This document shows, piece by piece, positions 16,170-16,695 of a stretch of DNA of 16,695 bases. Made by a program: the position numbers and the translations under genes. The DNA is from Stagonosporopsis chrysanthemi (taxonomy: Eukaryota > Ascomycota > Dothideomycetes > Pleosporales > Didymellaceae). The notes below the pieces were generated by a model that was given only the letters and a program-made list of their open reading frames with translations, was not told the DNA's origin and ran no database searches. The stretch spans positions 1-16,695 of the forward strand of contig JAFISE010000344.1 of the NCBI GenBank assembly GCA_022560025.1, in the 5' to 3' direction. How positions within the stretch are numbered: the stretch's first letter is position 1; each line of letters begins with the position of its first letter.

Positions 16170-16695
16170 AATATATTTAGTAAAGCAGAAGCTAAAAGCC
16201 TTCTAGAACACTGCCTTTATAACTATAGGATTGTTTTAAAAGAACTCTTACTAAACTATTACTTTCTCTTATATAAACAGAATCTAGAAGAACTTAAAGC
16301 TACTAAGAAGTTTGTATAAGAATAGCTGTGCTATAGCTAGATTAAACACAGCTAAAGCCTATTTATATTACTTATACTATTTATATAAAAACTAAGTAAA
16401 AGCTTGTATATCTATATAGACCATTATAAATTAAATAATTTAACTTGCAAAGACTTTTATCTAATACTCTGTATAAACAAGCTACTTACTTAACTATCTA
16501 AAGTAAAGATATTTACAAAGTTTAATATTTAATTAGCTTTTAACTAAATCTGTATAGATCTTGCTTCTAAAGAGTATACTATATTCTAAACGCGTTATAG
16601 TATATATAAGTACAAAGTCTTTCTATTTAGTTTATATAATAGCCTTGCTACATACTAATGCTATATAAATAATATTCTAATTAACTACTTAGATA
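16170..16695 (+). pseudogene. Ty3/gypsy reverse transcriptase remnant, cut by the window end
   Basis: One frame (codon starts 16176 to 16692) is continuous for about 520 bp with no indel and only TAA/TAG interruptions. It shows the ordered landmarks of gypsy RT: IFSKAEAKSLLEH, QNLEELKATKKFV, IDHYKLNNLTCKDFYLI (matching the 'YIDYRKLN' block), LSKVKIFTKFNI (matching 'AKYFTKLD'), EYTIF followed by TRYSIYKYKVLF, then YINNILINYLD. The YxDD catalytic box should follow just beyond the window. RNase H and integrase, if present, lie outside. It is non-functional as it stands. Confidence 0.82.

Larger units (their letters stand above)
12060..16695. repeat. AT-rich, RIP-like degenerate retroelement block
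   Basis: From here to the window end there is no open frame of useful length on either strand. C is nearly always followed by T or C, and TA steps dominate. By eye only about a dozen CpG remain after 12,300. This is the footprint of repeat-induced point mutation, C-to-T changes on both strands of duplicated DNA. Decayed coding segments within it keep single frames over hundreds of bases and are broken by TAA/TAG, as expected from CAA, CAG and TGG codons. The first 250 bp (to about 12,300) keep more CA/TG steps and may be less affected or a different sequence. The block continues beyond the window. Confidence 0.88.

Noticed and set aside
12060..16695. CRISPR-like or centromere/telomere-type repeat array
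   Set aside because: The repeats are a 398-bp tandem pair plus one distant copy with LTR ends, not short spaced repeats; the AT-richness is explained by RIP of retroelements.

Overview
The window looks like nuclear DNA of a filamentous ascomycete (Pezizomycotina, probably Dothideomycetes). The main reasons are very short GT-AG introns of 46-50 nt, a fungal-type VPS34, a fungal NSE4, a CVNH-LysM lectin, proteins with the LPREIRDQIY-type F-box-like motif, and a 4.6-kb AT-rich block whose lesions look like repeat-induced point mutation (RIP). The species cannot be named from the sequence.

Layout, left to right. Positions 1-118 are C-homopolymer runs. Positions 119-626 hold the 3' part of a broken, leucine-rich, F-box-protein-like gene. 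A small F-box-like/2EXR-like gene (A, + strand, 1195-2082) has an in-frame TAA near its end. It converges on VPS34 (- strand, 2251-5040, three exons, 898 aa), the class III phosphatidylinositol 3-kinase. VPS34 is head-to-head with NSE4 (+ strand, 5399-7041, three exons, 514 aa), the kleisin of the SMC5/6 complex. The two share a 358-bp promoter region carrying an MCB-type ACGCGT and a CACGTG box. After about 1.5 kb without a convincing gene comes an intronless gene on the - strand (8523-9599) for a 358-aa protein: a Gln/Gly/Tyr-rich low-complexity tail, a glycine zipper, a charged helix, and a cyanovirin-N homology (CVNH) domain split by a LysM domain. About 1.2 kb of intergenic DNA then leads to gene B (+ strand, 10774-11892, 372 aa), a diverged but intact paralogue of gene A.

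From about 12,060 to the window end the DNA becomes AT-rich, with CpG and CpA strongly depleted and no intact ORF. Three decayed retroelement coding segments can still be read in single frames, broken only by TAA/TAG: a Ty1/copia-like gag (about 12,400-12,861), a gag with a CCHC knuckle (about 14,100-14,900), and a Ty3/gypsy reverse transcriptase (about 16,170 to the end). An LTR-like repeat occurs three times. Two copies form a tandem unit of about 398 bp (12,862-13,656). The third, less mutated copy (15,585-15,863) has TG...CA ends and a near-perfect 5-bp flank duplication, so it looks like a solo LTR nested in the older element.

The four conserved genes act in separate processes: endosome/autophagy lipid signalling, chromosome maintenance, and glycan binding. 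Apart from the shared VPS34/NSE4 promoter, nothing suggests a dedicated gene cluster. The least ordinary items are the composite CVNH-LysM protein, the possible cell-cycle control of NSE4, the A/B paralogue pair with a stop lesion in A, and the nested RIP-damaged retroelements beside gene B.
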